Origin: an uncultured Porphyromonadaceae bacterium
GTDB taxonomy: Bacteria; Bacteroidota; Bacteroidia; Bacteroidales; Muribaculaceae
Direction: 5' to 3'
Assembly: GCA_902495245.1 (NCBI GenBank)
Contig: CABUWI010000022.1
Span: 1 to 7,690, forward strand
DNA length: 7,690 nucleotides
Positions within the stretch are counted from its first letter, which is position 1. Every line of letters begins with the position of its first letter. Shown here piece after piece: positions 1 to 6,100 of the stretch. Position numbers and translations under genes: made by a program. The notes beneath the pieces are model-generated. The model saw nothing but the letters and a program-made list of their open reading frames with translations, had not been told where the DNA came from and did not search any database.

Positions 1-1250
1 AGCATCTTCAGCCGGCCCCGCGTCGGAATATCGGCCGTCCAGTATGCCACGGCGTTGACGCGGTCGCTTCTGTCGCGCGAGCGCGCCGTGCGCCTCAGGT
101 AGTTATTGCCCGAGGGGAGAAACTCGGTCGTGGAGCTTGCCGACTCATTGCGAACGTCTGAGTTGGTGTAGACTGCGTTGCCCCTGATGCTCATTTCAAA
201 ATCCGACTCAGACCAGCCGACGGCCCACTTATTGTCCCAGCTGAAATCCAGGCCGGCCTTGGCCGTGCGCCTTTCGCCCGTGGTGGCGCGGTCGTCGCCC
301 CACGTGCCTCCGCCCTGAAACGCCGTTTCGTTGTTGATGTTGTTGATTGAGCCGTAGGCCGCCACCCGGCCGCGGCGCGCATACTCCATGAAAAAGGCGC
401 GCCCGACGTAGCGGTTGTCTGTGCCGTAGCCGCCCTCGGCGTTGGCAATCATGCCTTTGTGATACTGCGGCTTGAGCCTCACGTCCATCACCAGCGGCAA
501 CTCCCACTGCTGCCGGTCGCTCAGGCCGAAGCGCTCGAGCTCCGTGTCGCGTCGATAGACGTTGACCGACTTCACGGTATAGGAGGGCAGGTTGCGCAGC
601 GCCACGTTCGGGTCGCCGCTGAAAAACTCCTTGCCGTCAACCAGCAGCGAGCTCACGAACTGGCCGTTCACCGTGATGCGCCCGTCGTTGCTCAGCCGGG
701 CGCCCGGCAGCTGCTCGACCAGGGCGTCGAGCATCGACCCCTCGGCCAGTTTGAAAGCCGAAGCGTCGTAAACGATAGTGTCGCCCCTCATCACCATCTT
801 CACCTTTGTGGCCACCACCGTCAGCTCGTGCAGCTTGATGAGGCGGTCAACGTCGTCGGTGCAGCCTGTCGGCACCAGCCACGTCTTGCGGTTGTCGACG
901 TCATACGGGTTCGGAAAATCTTTCGAATAAAAGAGGTCGTAGGTCTTGGTGTTATAGCCCTTACATTCAACCTTGAGCCGCATGGCAAACGTGTCGGTCG
1001 GGTTGGCGTAATAAACCAGCTGACACGGTCCCTGCATCTCCGTGTCGTTATCCGTGCTTTGCCCTATCAGCTCTCCCGTTCGCGTCTTCACGAGGCTGAC
1101 GCGACTGCCCGTCATGCGCTCCCCGCTCTCAACGTCATAGATATGCAGATAAATGCGATGCTCGTCCGCCCGCGCCATACTCGCCGTGAATAACACAGTG
1201 ATAAAAATTAACCTGAATAGACGACGGTGGTTTAGTCGAGTAACGAACAT
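1..1250 (-). CDS. Outer membrane plug/beta-barrel protein, TonB-receptor-like (3' end cut by window edge)
   Basis: The frame is open from ATG at 1250 to the window edge, giving 416 residues without the C-terminus. Residues 1-28 look like a signal peptide: basic RLNHRR, a hydrophobic LFRLIFITVLFTA stretch, then a probable cut after ARA. Residues 32-100 resemble a carboxypeptidase-regulatory-like beta-sandwich. A plug-like segment follows, with GDTIVYDASAFKLAEGSML at 156-173, QLPG at 180-183, ITVNGQ at 192-197 and LLVDGKEFFSGDP at 202-214. This is the familiar Bacteroidota signature of TonB-receptor-like 'outer membrane beta-barrel' proteins. Barrel strands appear from about residue 265. In-frame ATGs at 1316 and 1292 would extend the protein, but they read through a hairpin and spoil the signal peptide, so 1250 is preferred. 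It is last in the visible operon, 69 bases after the precursor stop. A role in moving or sensing the modified peptide is inference from context; no TonB box was identified. Confidence 0.85.
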   Translation of the reverse strand, partial: MFVTRLNHRRLFRLIFITVLFTASMARADEHRIYLHIYDVESGERMTGSRVSLVKTRTGELIGQSTDNDTEMQGPCQLVYYANPTDTFAMRLKVECKGYNTKTYDLFYSKDFPNPYDVDNRKTWLVPTGCTDDVDRLIKLHELTVVATKVKMVMRGDTIVYDASAFKLAEGSMLDALVEQLPGARLSNDGRITVNGQFVSSLLVDGKEFFSGDPNVALRNLPSYTVKSVNVYRRDTELERFGLSDRQQWELPLVMDVRLKPQYHKGMIANAEGGYGTDNRYVGRAFFMEYARRGRVAAYGSINNINNETAFQGGGTWGDDRATTGERRTAKAGLDFSWDNKWAVGWSESDFEMSIRGNAVYTNSDVRNESASSTTEFLPSGNNYLRRTARSRDRSDRVNAVAYWTADIPTRGRLKM

Positions 1251-1266
1251 ATGCACATATTGTTTT

Positions 1267-1312
1267 AAAATGAGTGCCCATCTAGCAAGCATGCAAATGA
1301 GCACTCTATTTT
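1267..1312 (-). terminator. Hairpin between precursor and outer membrane gene, possible attenuator or 3'-end stabiliser
   Basis: Read on the minus strand, AAAATAGAGTGCTCA (1312-1298) pairs with TGGGCACTCATTTT (1280-1267). This gives a stem of about 14 pairs with one bulged A and one G-U pair around a 17-base loop. A-rich and T-rich flanks form the base of the stem, as in intrinsic terminators, but only four T follow, so termination is likely partial. It starts eight bases after the precursor stop. Partial termination or mRNA protection here would raise precursor mRNA relative to the downstream membrane gene, which is common in peptide operons. The function is inferred. Confidence 0.5.
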
Positions 1313-1319
1313 GCATCAG

Positions 1320-1670
1320 TTAGAATAATAGCGTGGAGAATGTTACGTTGGCAGAATTATTCTTGGTTGTATGACTTGGGCAATTACAGTTGTTAGAATT
1401 ACACTCGCAATTATTTTGACTGGGCGTAAATGCTGAATCCGCACTCTTGTCGTTAGGGCAGTTGCAATTGTTGCGAGGTTTTGTGGCAGCATAATACGGA
1501 CAATTACAGTTGTCGCTTGCTCCGCAATAGCAATTGTTGTCAGCTTGTGGACTCATGCCTCCTGAGAACGTTACCGAGCCGAAGCCGCCTTTGAGCTGGC
1601 CTTCGGCATCACGCGAGAGGGGAACGAAGTCGTTCTTCACCTCTTCAATGAGATTTTTGGAAATCTTCAT
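1320..1670 (-). CDS. RiPP precursor peptide, double-glycine leader, NCxC-repeat core
   Basis: This is a 116-residue precursor. Residues 1-29 form a charged, probably helical leader (MKISKNLIEEVKNDF, then LSRDAEGQLKGG) ending in a double glycine. It resembles the GG-Bacteroidales radical SAM precursors described by TIGR04149. A second GG lies at 37-38. All ten cysteines (47, 49, 55, 57, 69, 71, 88, 90, 95, 97) fall in five N-C-x-C motifs, three of them followed by Pro, in an Asn/Ser/Thr-rich core with no hydrophobic segment. SVTFS (32-36) before the core is echoed by NVTFS (108-112) near the C-terminus. The start follows an A-rich leader (AACAAAAATG) typical of Bacteroidota. The gene lies 67 bases after the radical SAM gene, the expected modifying enzyme, and is visibly richer in A and T than its neighbours. 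The precursor role is well supported by leader and context; the final structure and activity are unknown. A metal-binding Cys-rich peptide is the main alternative. Confidence 0.85.
   Translation of the reverse strand: MKISKNLIEEVKNDFVPLSRDAEGQLKGGFGSVTFSGGMSPQADNNCYCGASDNCNCPYYAATKPRNNCNCPNDKSADSAFTPSQNNCECNSNNCNCPSHTTKNNSANVTFSTLLF
1377..1535 (-). repeat. Five N-C-x-C repeats in the precursor core
   Basis: The motifs are NCYCG (46-50), NCNCP (54-58), NCNCP (68-72), NCECN (87-91) and NCNCP (94-98). Cys codons alternate between TGT and TGC, and Asn codons between AAT and AAC, so most units are conserved as protein rather than as fresh DNA copies. Units 2 and 5 are the exception: they share CAATTACAGTTGT on the plus strand at 1501-1513 and 1381-1393, exactly 120 bases (40 codons) apart. 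Spacing between units is irregular: the first cysteines are 8, 14, 19 and 7 residues apart. Confidence 0.9.
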
Positions 1671-1713
1671 TTTTGTTGTCTTTTTTAGTTAAACGATAAG
1701 TTAGGTGTTGTTA

Positions 1714-1737
1714 TTGTATCAATGCATTGAATTACAA
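1714..1737 (-). promoter_or_regulatory. Palindrome directly after the radical SAM stop codon
   Basis: TCAATGCATTGA at 1719-1730 is a perfect 12-base palindrome. Flanking TTGTA/TACAA extends it into an imperfect inverted repeat with a two-base offset. It begins at the first base after the TGA at 1740-1738 and sits upstream of the precursor leader. It could be an operator, an mRNA processing site or a weak hairpin; there is no T-run for termination. A poor match to the Bacteroidota -7 element (TAACTTAT, 1703-1696) lies between it and the precursor, so an extra promoter for the precursor is possible but weakly supported. Confidence 0.35.
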
Positions 1738-3054
1738 TCATTTTTTCGCTTCTTTGGCAGATTCGGCAATGAGCCATTCCACTCGGCCGCGCACCACGGC
1801 CTCTTTATCTTCTGTCGAGTAACCCTGATAGCAGCCGGAGTCGATGCCCGACTCCAGTTTCGACTGCGAACAGTTGCCGCAACAAATCGGATAGATATTG
1901 CAGTCGGCGCAGGTGCGGTTGGCCCATTTGATCGCGTCACGCTGAGCCGATTTTTCATTCCATTCGATTTCGCCGCCGTCGGTCAGCACCCCTTCGGCGC
2001 GGTCGGCTGTGAAATCGCGGGCAGTGCATCGGAAAACGTTGCCGTCGTAGTTGACCAGCGCATGGTTGATTCCGTCGGCATAGCAGCGATAGCGGTTAAA
2101 GCGTTTGTTGGCGCTGACCTTGAAGCCGGTTCCGGAGAATGCGGCTTTCACGTCCTGTTCGCGACTCTCTACCGCACGCGAATCGTCTTTGTCTTGCCAG
2201 ACGCGATGAAAGTCAACGGAAAGATTGGCCGGCGCCGCGCCGTCGGTGAGGAAACGCGCCTTGACGTCGGCGGCCACGTCGAGAAACGTCGGCAGGCTCG
2301 CTTCGGTGAAGTTACAGCGCAACACCAGAAACATTGACTCATAGCGCAGAATCTTGGCGCAATTGTCGAGTATGCGACCGTATGAGCCTTCGCCGGCACG
2401 GGTTTTGCGTACGTTGTTATGGTTCGCCTCGTTGCCGTCGAGCGTAATCTGGAACGTAACGGGACAGCCGAGACTGTCAAGAAATTCCAGAATCGCATCG
2501 CTTACGAGATAGCCGTTCGTGACGAAACTGACCGAGAAATCCACATTGCAGGCCGCACTTTCCCCTCGCGCAAGCTCGATGAGCCGCCGGCCCACGCGGT
2601 CGAAGTTGAGCAACGGTTCGCCGCCGAAAAATCCGAGGTGGAATTGCTTCAGCTCCGGTTCGGAGAGTTTGCGGACAATGAAGCGCGCGAGCCGTTCAAA
2701 AACGGCATCGCTCATGTTGAGATTGCCCGAATGGTTTTCATAGCAATACCAGCAGCTGAAGTTGCAGTTGAGTGTCGGATTCACCGCAAGCGAGAAGCTG
2801 GTGGGGTCGGTGTCATGCCGGCGCCATGTGTCAATCAGCGCGGCGGCTTCGTCAAGTGCGTCGTCAACAAGAAAGCCCTGCTCGCACAGATAGGAGTGGA
2901 ACGACGGGTGAGCCTCTTTGATGGCGTCAGGATCGCCGGCCGTGTAAATCCGGGCCACTTCGGGGTCCATGACACACATCTTTTCAGTGAATGCATTGTA
3001 GAGCACTTCCTGACCTCTGACCGTGTGTAGGCTGTTATATCTGCTCTTCTTCAT
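1738..3054 (-). CDS. Radical SAM/SPASM peptide maturase
   Basis: This 438-residue enzyme very likely modifies the neighbouring cysteine-rich precursor. The radical SAM cluster motif is C97-x3-C101-x2-C104 (LNCNFSCWYCY), followed by GGEP at 144-147, which helps bind SAM. The C-terminal SPASM region matches the classical spacing C324-x13-G338-x4-C343, C382-x2-C385-x5-C391-x3-C395 and C408, enough for two auxiliary iron-sulfur clusters. Residues 1-85, before the barrel, form a separate small domain that may bind the leader peptide, as in related maturases; this is inference. Its ATG overlaps the upstream stop codon by one base (TAATG), so the two proteins are probably translationally coupled. 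SPASM enzymes next to GG-leader peptides make thioether, carbon-carbon or epimerised products; the sequence does not show which. The closest named type I recognise is the GG-Bacteroidales maturase group (TIGR04148), not confirmed by search. Length is normal and no key residue is missing. Confidence 0.93.
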   Translation of the reverse strand: MKKSRYNSLHTVRGQEVLYNAFTEKMCVMDPEVARIYTAGDPDAIKEAHPSFHSYLCEQGFLVDDALDEAAALIDTWRRHDTDPTSFSLAVNPTLNCNFSCWYCYENHSGNLNMSDAVFERLARFIVRKLSEPELKQFHLGFFGGEPLLNFDRVGRRLIELARGESAACNVDFSVSFVTNGYLVSDAILEFLDSLGCPVTFQITLDGNEANHNNVRKTRAGEGSYGRILDNCAKILRYESMFLVLRCNFTEASLPTFLDVAADVKARFLTDGAAPANLSVDFHRVWQDKDDSRAVESREQDVKAAFSGTGFKVSANKRFNRYRCYADGINHALVNYDGNVFRCTARDFTADRAEGVLTDGGEIEWNEKSAQRDAIKWANRTCADCNIYPICCGNCSQSKLESGIDSGCYQGYSTEDKEAVVRGRVEWLIAESAKEAKK

Positions 3055-5477
3055 TAGATGTTAATTGGTTGAGTTGTGTTGGCAATGCGTTTCAGATAGG
3101 CGAGCTCGATAGCGTAGCCCAGAATGTTCTGTCCGTCGAGTTTCCATAATGACCGGTCTTTGGGAATGAAGCGAGCGGGACTGTTAACGTCCATGGGGCG
3201 CGGCATTTCGAATGCAAAGTCGCGGCTGTCGGCCGAGCGTATAAGCTGGGCGGCAAATGTGCTCGTCTTCACGTCGGTTGTCGCCGTTAGCACGGTTTCG
3301 GCTTTCAGGCGCAGTTCTTCAATAAAATCAGGGGCGAAACCGTGGGCGTCAGGCGCGCCCTGAAGCCGGCTCACAACGTAACAGAAAAGGCCGCCCGCGC
3401 CCTTGAGGAACGAATTGTCGGCAATTCGGGCGGGAGAATATTCCGACAGTGTGCTGTCAATTACCCTCAGCAGCGGCTCGACATTGTCATCAAGCAGCCC
3501 GTGGCGGCGTATATACAGAAGCGCCCACCCGATGCCGGCCAATCCGCATTCGAACGAATAGCCGCCCGCGCGGCTGCCTACTGTTTCTTCAACGCGCCCG
3601 AACAGACGCCCGACGCATTCGGCCTCGGCGTCAGAAACGCTCTCGGCGCCCGACAGATATTCAAGCATGAACAGCAGATGCCCGCAGGCGCCACCGTCAA
3701 GCAGCCCGCCTGACTGAGGCACGGCGCCGTCGGTTACGCTCCGCGCCACCTCGGGCAGAAGCTCCTCGGCCGCCGTCAGACACTTGTTCTGAACCGCAGC
3801 GGAATTGATGTTTATGTCAACTATGCGCGAAAACCGCCGCGCAACCGCGTCGGCAAACCGACTGCGCACCCCTCTGAGCCTCGGACGGTTGGCCACCACG
3901 TAGCGGCTTGCTACGGCAAAATCCTCCGGGTTGACATGGCGCACCGCAGCGCGGGCGCGACACAGCTCGGACATCGGAAAAAGCATCTCGGCGATGGCCA
4001 GATAGTTATAGGCAAACGCCGGCGACGATACATAGAACTGCGCTTTATTCTTGTAGATATGACCCAGCTCTACCGACGGAACATAGTGGCAGCCTCCGCC
4101 CTCCAGCCATGCTTTCAGGCTCAGACATGCCTCTTCGCAACCGAAGTGAAGCAATCCCTCCATGCCCGTGATTTTCTGCCAATAGCTCTTCGACGTAGCA
4201 TAGCAAGCGCCCAGCACGGCGCAAATCTCGTCCCCCTCCAGTCCGGCCGGAATGCGGTCGGGATTCTCCAGCCAGCGTATGCCGGGCGACAATTCGTCGG
4301 AACGGAACGTCAGATAGGCCGCGCGGTTGACATTATCAAACGGTTCGCGTTCAACGGCCCCGTTATCGGTCCTGACCATGGGCACCGTGCGGCAGCAGAG
4401 CAGGCGGTTTTCATCTTTTTTCAGCTCGTCAGCAAGCACCGAAACCCAGTTGGCCGTAAAGAGACGCATGTGCGCGTCTATAATGATGAACCAAGGTGTC
4501 GGCGATAGCCTCACTCCACGTTCTTTCGAGAGTGCGGCCCCGAGACGCATCTTGTTGACATGATATCTGACACCGTAGGGGCGCAGCGCGGCGGCATAGT
4601 CGACCCCGTCGGTCGACGCGTCGTTGACAATCACAATCTCCACGCTTTCGCCTGCCGTTTCGCGCACGCTCCTGACGGTATTGACCACTTCATCTCCCTC
4701 GTTGAGAAAAGGAATGACAACGGTGAGCAACTTGTCGGAGGACTCAACCTCCACCGGGCGTTCCAGTTCTTCATATGTGCGCCCGATGAGCCATCGGCAG
4801 GCATCGTCGCGCAATGCCGCGGTCAGTTCCTGCTGCTGCTCGGCGCGCACGGCCGAAATCTGGCCGTCCGATTGGCGATAACGCAACACGGTCTGCGGAA
4901 TGTTGCGCAGCCGGCAGCCGCCCCTGAGCATATCGAGCCACAAGGCATAGTCTTCGGCATAGGCATATTCTTCGCGATAGCGGAAGCGCCCCGCGGTCAG
5001 CGTCGATGCGCGCATCATCACGGTTGGGTGCGCCAGCATGCAGCCGTCTATCATTTCGAGCATCGAAATGTTCTCGACAACCGACATCTGCTTATCGCCA
5101 CCCCGTCCGAAAACAATCATCGCACCGCCGAGGACGTCTACGTCGGGGTGGGTCTCCATGTAGTCGAACTGGAGGCGCAGGCGGTCGGGCAGCATGACGT
5201 CGTCGGCGTCCATGCGGGCTATGTAGCGGCCTCGGGCCTCGTCGAGCAGACAGTTGAGCGAGGCTATGTAGCCGTGTTCGCGCCGAATCAGGCGTATGCG
5301 CGGGTCGGCATACGACTCGACAATGGCGGCGCTGTCGTCGTCCGATCCGTCATCGACGATGAGAAACTCGAAGTCGGCAAACGTTTGCGACAGCACGCTG
5401 TCAATGCACTCGCGCAGATAGCGCGAGGCATTATAGACAGGCATGCAGACCGAAACGGCCGGTTGGGGTGCTTTCAT
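3054..5477 (-). CDS. Tripartite peptide-modifying protein: GT2 + GT27-like glycosyltransferase + shortened LanC-like domain
   Basis: This 807-residue protein has no signal peptide or membrane segment, so it is probably cytoplasmic. Domain 1 (about 5-240) is a GT2 fold: VSVCMPVYN at 8-16, VDDGSDD at 41-47, the metal-binding DADD at 90-93 and ED at 175-176. Domain 2 (about 250-500) is a second GT-A fold: TVVIPFLNE at 252-260, VNDASTD at 284-290 and DAH at 334-336. It also has GCEEACLSLKAWLEGG at 446-461 and LGHIY at 471-475. These match the D-x-H...H metal ligands and the GGEN-x-E-x-SFRVW-x-CGG motif of polypeptide GalNAc-transferases. Domain 3 (about 565-800) has LanC-type helices: LLDGGACGHLLFMLEYLSG at 592-610, CGLAGIGWALLYI at 644-656 and GAGGLFCY at 693-700. 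The LanC zinc cysteines and His are not evident and the domain is about half the usual size. It starts nine bases after the upstream stop and overlaps the radical SAM start. Sugar transfer to the precursor is strongly suggested; the sugar and acceptor residues are unknown. Confidence 0.88.
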   Translation of the reverse strand: MKAPQPAVSVCMPVYNASRYLRECIDSVLSQTFADFEFLIVDDGSDDDSAAIVESYADPRIRLIRREHGYIASLNCLLDEARGRYIARMDADDVMLPDRLRLQFDYMETHPDVDVLGGAMIVFGRGGDKQMSVVENISMLEMIDGCMLAHPTVMMRASTLTAGRFRYREEYAYAEDYALWLDMLRGGCRLRNIPQTVLRYRQSDGQISAVRAEQQQELTAALRDDACRWLIGRTYEELERPVEVESSDKLLTVVIPFLNEGDEVVNTVRSVRETAGESVEIVIVNDASTDGVDYAAALRPYGVRYHVNKMRLGAALSKERGVRLSPTPWFIIIDAHMRLFTANWVSVLADELKKDENRLLCCRTVPMVRTDNGAVEREPFDNVNRAAYLTFRSDELSPGIRWLENPDRIPAGLEGDEICAVLGACYATSKSYWQKITGMEGLLHFGCEEACLSLKAWLEGGGCHYVPSVELGHIYKNKAQFYVSSPAFAYNYLAIAEMLFPMSELCRARAAVRHVNPEDFAVASRYVVANRPRLRGVRSRFADAVARRFSRIVDININSAAVQNKCLTAAEELLPEVARSVTDGAVPQSGGLLDGGACGHLLFMLEYLSGAESVSDAEAECVGRLFGRVEETVGSRAGGYSFECGLAGIGWALLYIRRHGLLDDNVEPLLRVIDSTLSEYSPARIADNSFLKGAGGLFCYVVSRLQGAPDAHGFAPDFIEELRLKAETVLTATTDVKTSTFAAQLIRSADSRDFAFEMPRPMDVNSPARFIPKDRSLWKLDGQNILGYAIELAYLKRIANTTQPINI

Positions 5478-5486
5478 AGCAGCGTT

Positions 5487-5870
5487 TTAATCGGTTATTT
5501 CTCCGACATAGACGGCGCCCGAGGGCGTGGTCAGCTCAATTGTGGCCGGCTGCAGGGGCGGCACGGCGACGCCCTGATTCAGCTCGACGGCTGTATATTG
5601 GCTGACGGTCTGAGTGCCTGCGGTCGTTACAACCAGTTCGTAGGTCGCGGCCTCGTCGTCAGCAACAACGTCGATGGAAAGCGTATAGCCGTCATACGTG
5701 CCATATATAGGCATAGCCGGGCAGCGATTACCGCCCGTGTTGCCTGATTTCGGTTTTAGTCGCAAAATAGCATGTGAGCTATTGTCAGGCGCAGGAGTTG
5801 TGTTGGTTGACGCAAAAATTGAAATGCTGAATGCGAAAATAATCGTACAAATAGTGAAGAAGTGTTTCAT
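5487..5870 (-). CDS. Small secreted protein, DUF3244-like beta-sandwich
   Basis: This 127-residue protein starts with a clear signal peptide (MKHFFTICTIIFAFSISIFA, probable cut after residue 20). A short low-complexity linker follows, then a compact beta-rich domain at about 48-127. The domain order (RCPAMPIYGTYDGYTLSIDV, a YELVVTTAG strand, then PATIELTTPSGAVYVGEI) recalls DUF3244 proteins, small exported domains common in gut Bacteroidales; this assignment is from memory of the pattern and moderate. Only one mature cysteine (C50) is present, so there is no internal disulfide and no lipobox. It is the first gene after the operon promoter and lies only nine bases ahead of the glycosyltransferase gene, so it is almost certainly co-transcribed with the peptide genes. 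A periplasmic accessory, carrier or self-protection role is possible but not shown by the sequence. Confidence 0.8.
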   Translation of the reverse strand: MKHFFTICTIIFAFSISIFASTNTTPAPDNSSHAILRLKPKSGNTGGNRCPAMPIYGTYDGYTLSIDVVADDEAATYELVVTTAGTQTVSQYTAVELNQGVAVPPLQPATIELTTPSGAVYVGEITD

Positions 5871-5889
5871 GATGTGAAAATATTTGCGG

Positions 5890-5897
5890 CAAAGTTA
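5890..5897 (-). promoter_or_regulatory. Bacteroidota -7 promoter element for the peptide operon
   Basis: On the minus strand TAACTTTG is an exact match to the Bacteroidota consensus TAnnTTTG. It ends 19 bases before the ATG at 5870. Transcription would start around 5883-5886, leaving an AT-rich leader of roughly 13-16 bases. No good TTTG -33 box is present at the usual spacing, so the promoter may need an activator. The adjacent regulator is an obvious but unproven candidate. Confidence 0.75.
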
Positions 5898-5902
5898 CGG
5901 GT

Positions 5903-6006
5903 AAAAAATGATAAAATCACCATTTTAAGGCGAGAAAATGGCTATCATTTCTTGTGTAACTTATTGATGGTCAGGTGTGATATAAGGTCGATTTTTATCA
6001 TTTTTT
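5903..6006. repeat. 14-base perfect inverted repeat flanking the promoter-proximal region
   Basis: AAAAAATGATAAAA at 5903-5916 is the exact reverse complement of TTTTATCATTTTTT at 5993-6006, with 76 bases between. The promoter-side copy lies just upstream of the -7 element, where a regulator or polymerase contact would be expected. Shorter TATCATTT copies occur at 5943-5950 (plus) and within the hairpin near 6060 (minus). A paired operator is possible; the AT-rich low complexity makes chance a serious alternative. Confidence 0.4.
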
Positions 6007-6057
6007 TCAAGCCTATATCAATCAGGATCTTACGAGGCCGCCATTTGAGGGCTTAAA

Positions 6058-6084
6058 GCAAAATGATAGATATATCAATTTTGC
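6058..6084 (-). terminator. AT-rich hairpin after the regulator, possible weak terminator
   Basis: Read on the minus strand, GCAAAATTGATA pairs with TATCATTTTGC across a TATC loop, giving 11 pairs with one bulged T, closed by GC pairs and followed by TTT. It begins 16 bases after the regulator stop codon at 6103-6101. The position suits an intrinsic terminator, but the stem is AT-rich and the T-run short, so some read-through into the peptide operon is likely. Confidence 0.45.
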
Positions 6085-6100
6085 GAAAATCAGAATTTCA

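Noticed and set aside
459..1193. 244-residue plus-strand open frame
   Set aside because: It is antisense to the outer membrane protein, whose plug motifs are unmistakable. The His/Val/Arg-rich translation is typical of a shadow frame.
1314..1316. ATG at 1316 as the outer membrane gene start
   Set aside because: It would put about 22 residues ahead of a clean signal peptide and translate the hairpin; 1250 fits better, though translational coupling from 1316 cannot be fully excluded.
1335..1410. NNS and NVT sequons in the precursor tail as N-glycosylation sites
   Set aside because: There is no oligosaccharyltransferase in the window, and the operon transferases resemble nucleotide-sugar, Ser/Thr-type enzymes; Asn-rich sequence gives such triplets by chance.
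1705..3030. Plus-strand frames opposite the radical SAM gene (1705-2337, 2419-3030)
   Set aside because: The minus-strand frame has complete radical SAM and SPASM motifs; these are antisense shadows.
4560..5747. 395-residue plus-strand open frame
   Set aside because: It lies wholly antisense to the glycosyltransferase gene and promoter-side gene, shows no domain pattern, and the minus-strand frame has clear GT motifs. It is a shadow of GC-rich coding sequence.
5862..6056. 64-residue plus-strand frame across the intergenic region
   Set aside because: It overlaps the operon promoter, inverted repeat and signal-peptide region in antisense, has an erratic composition and no recognisable start context.
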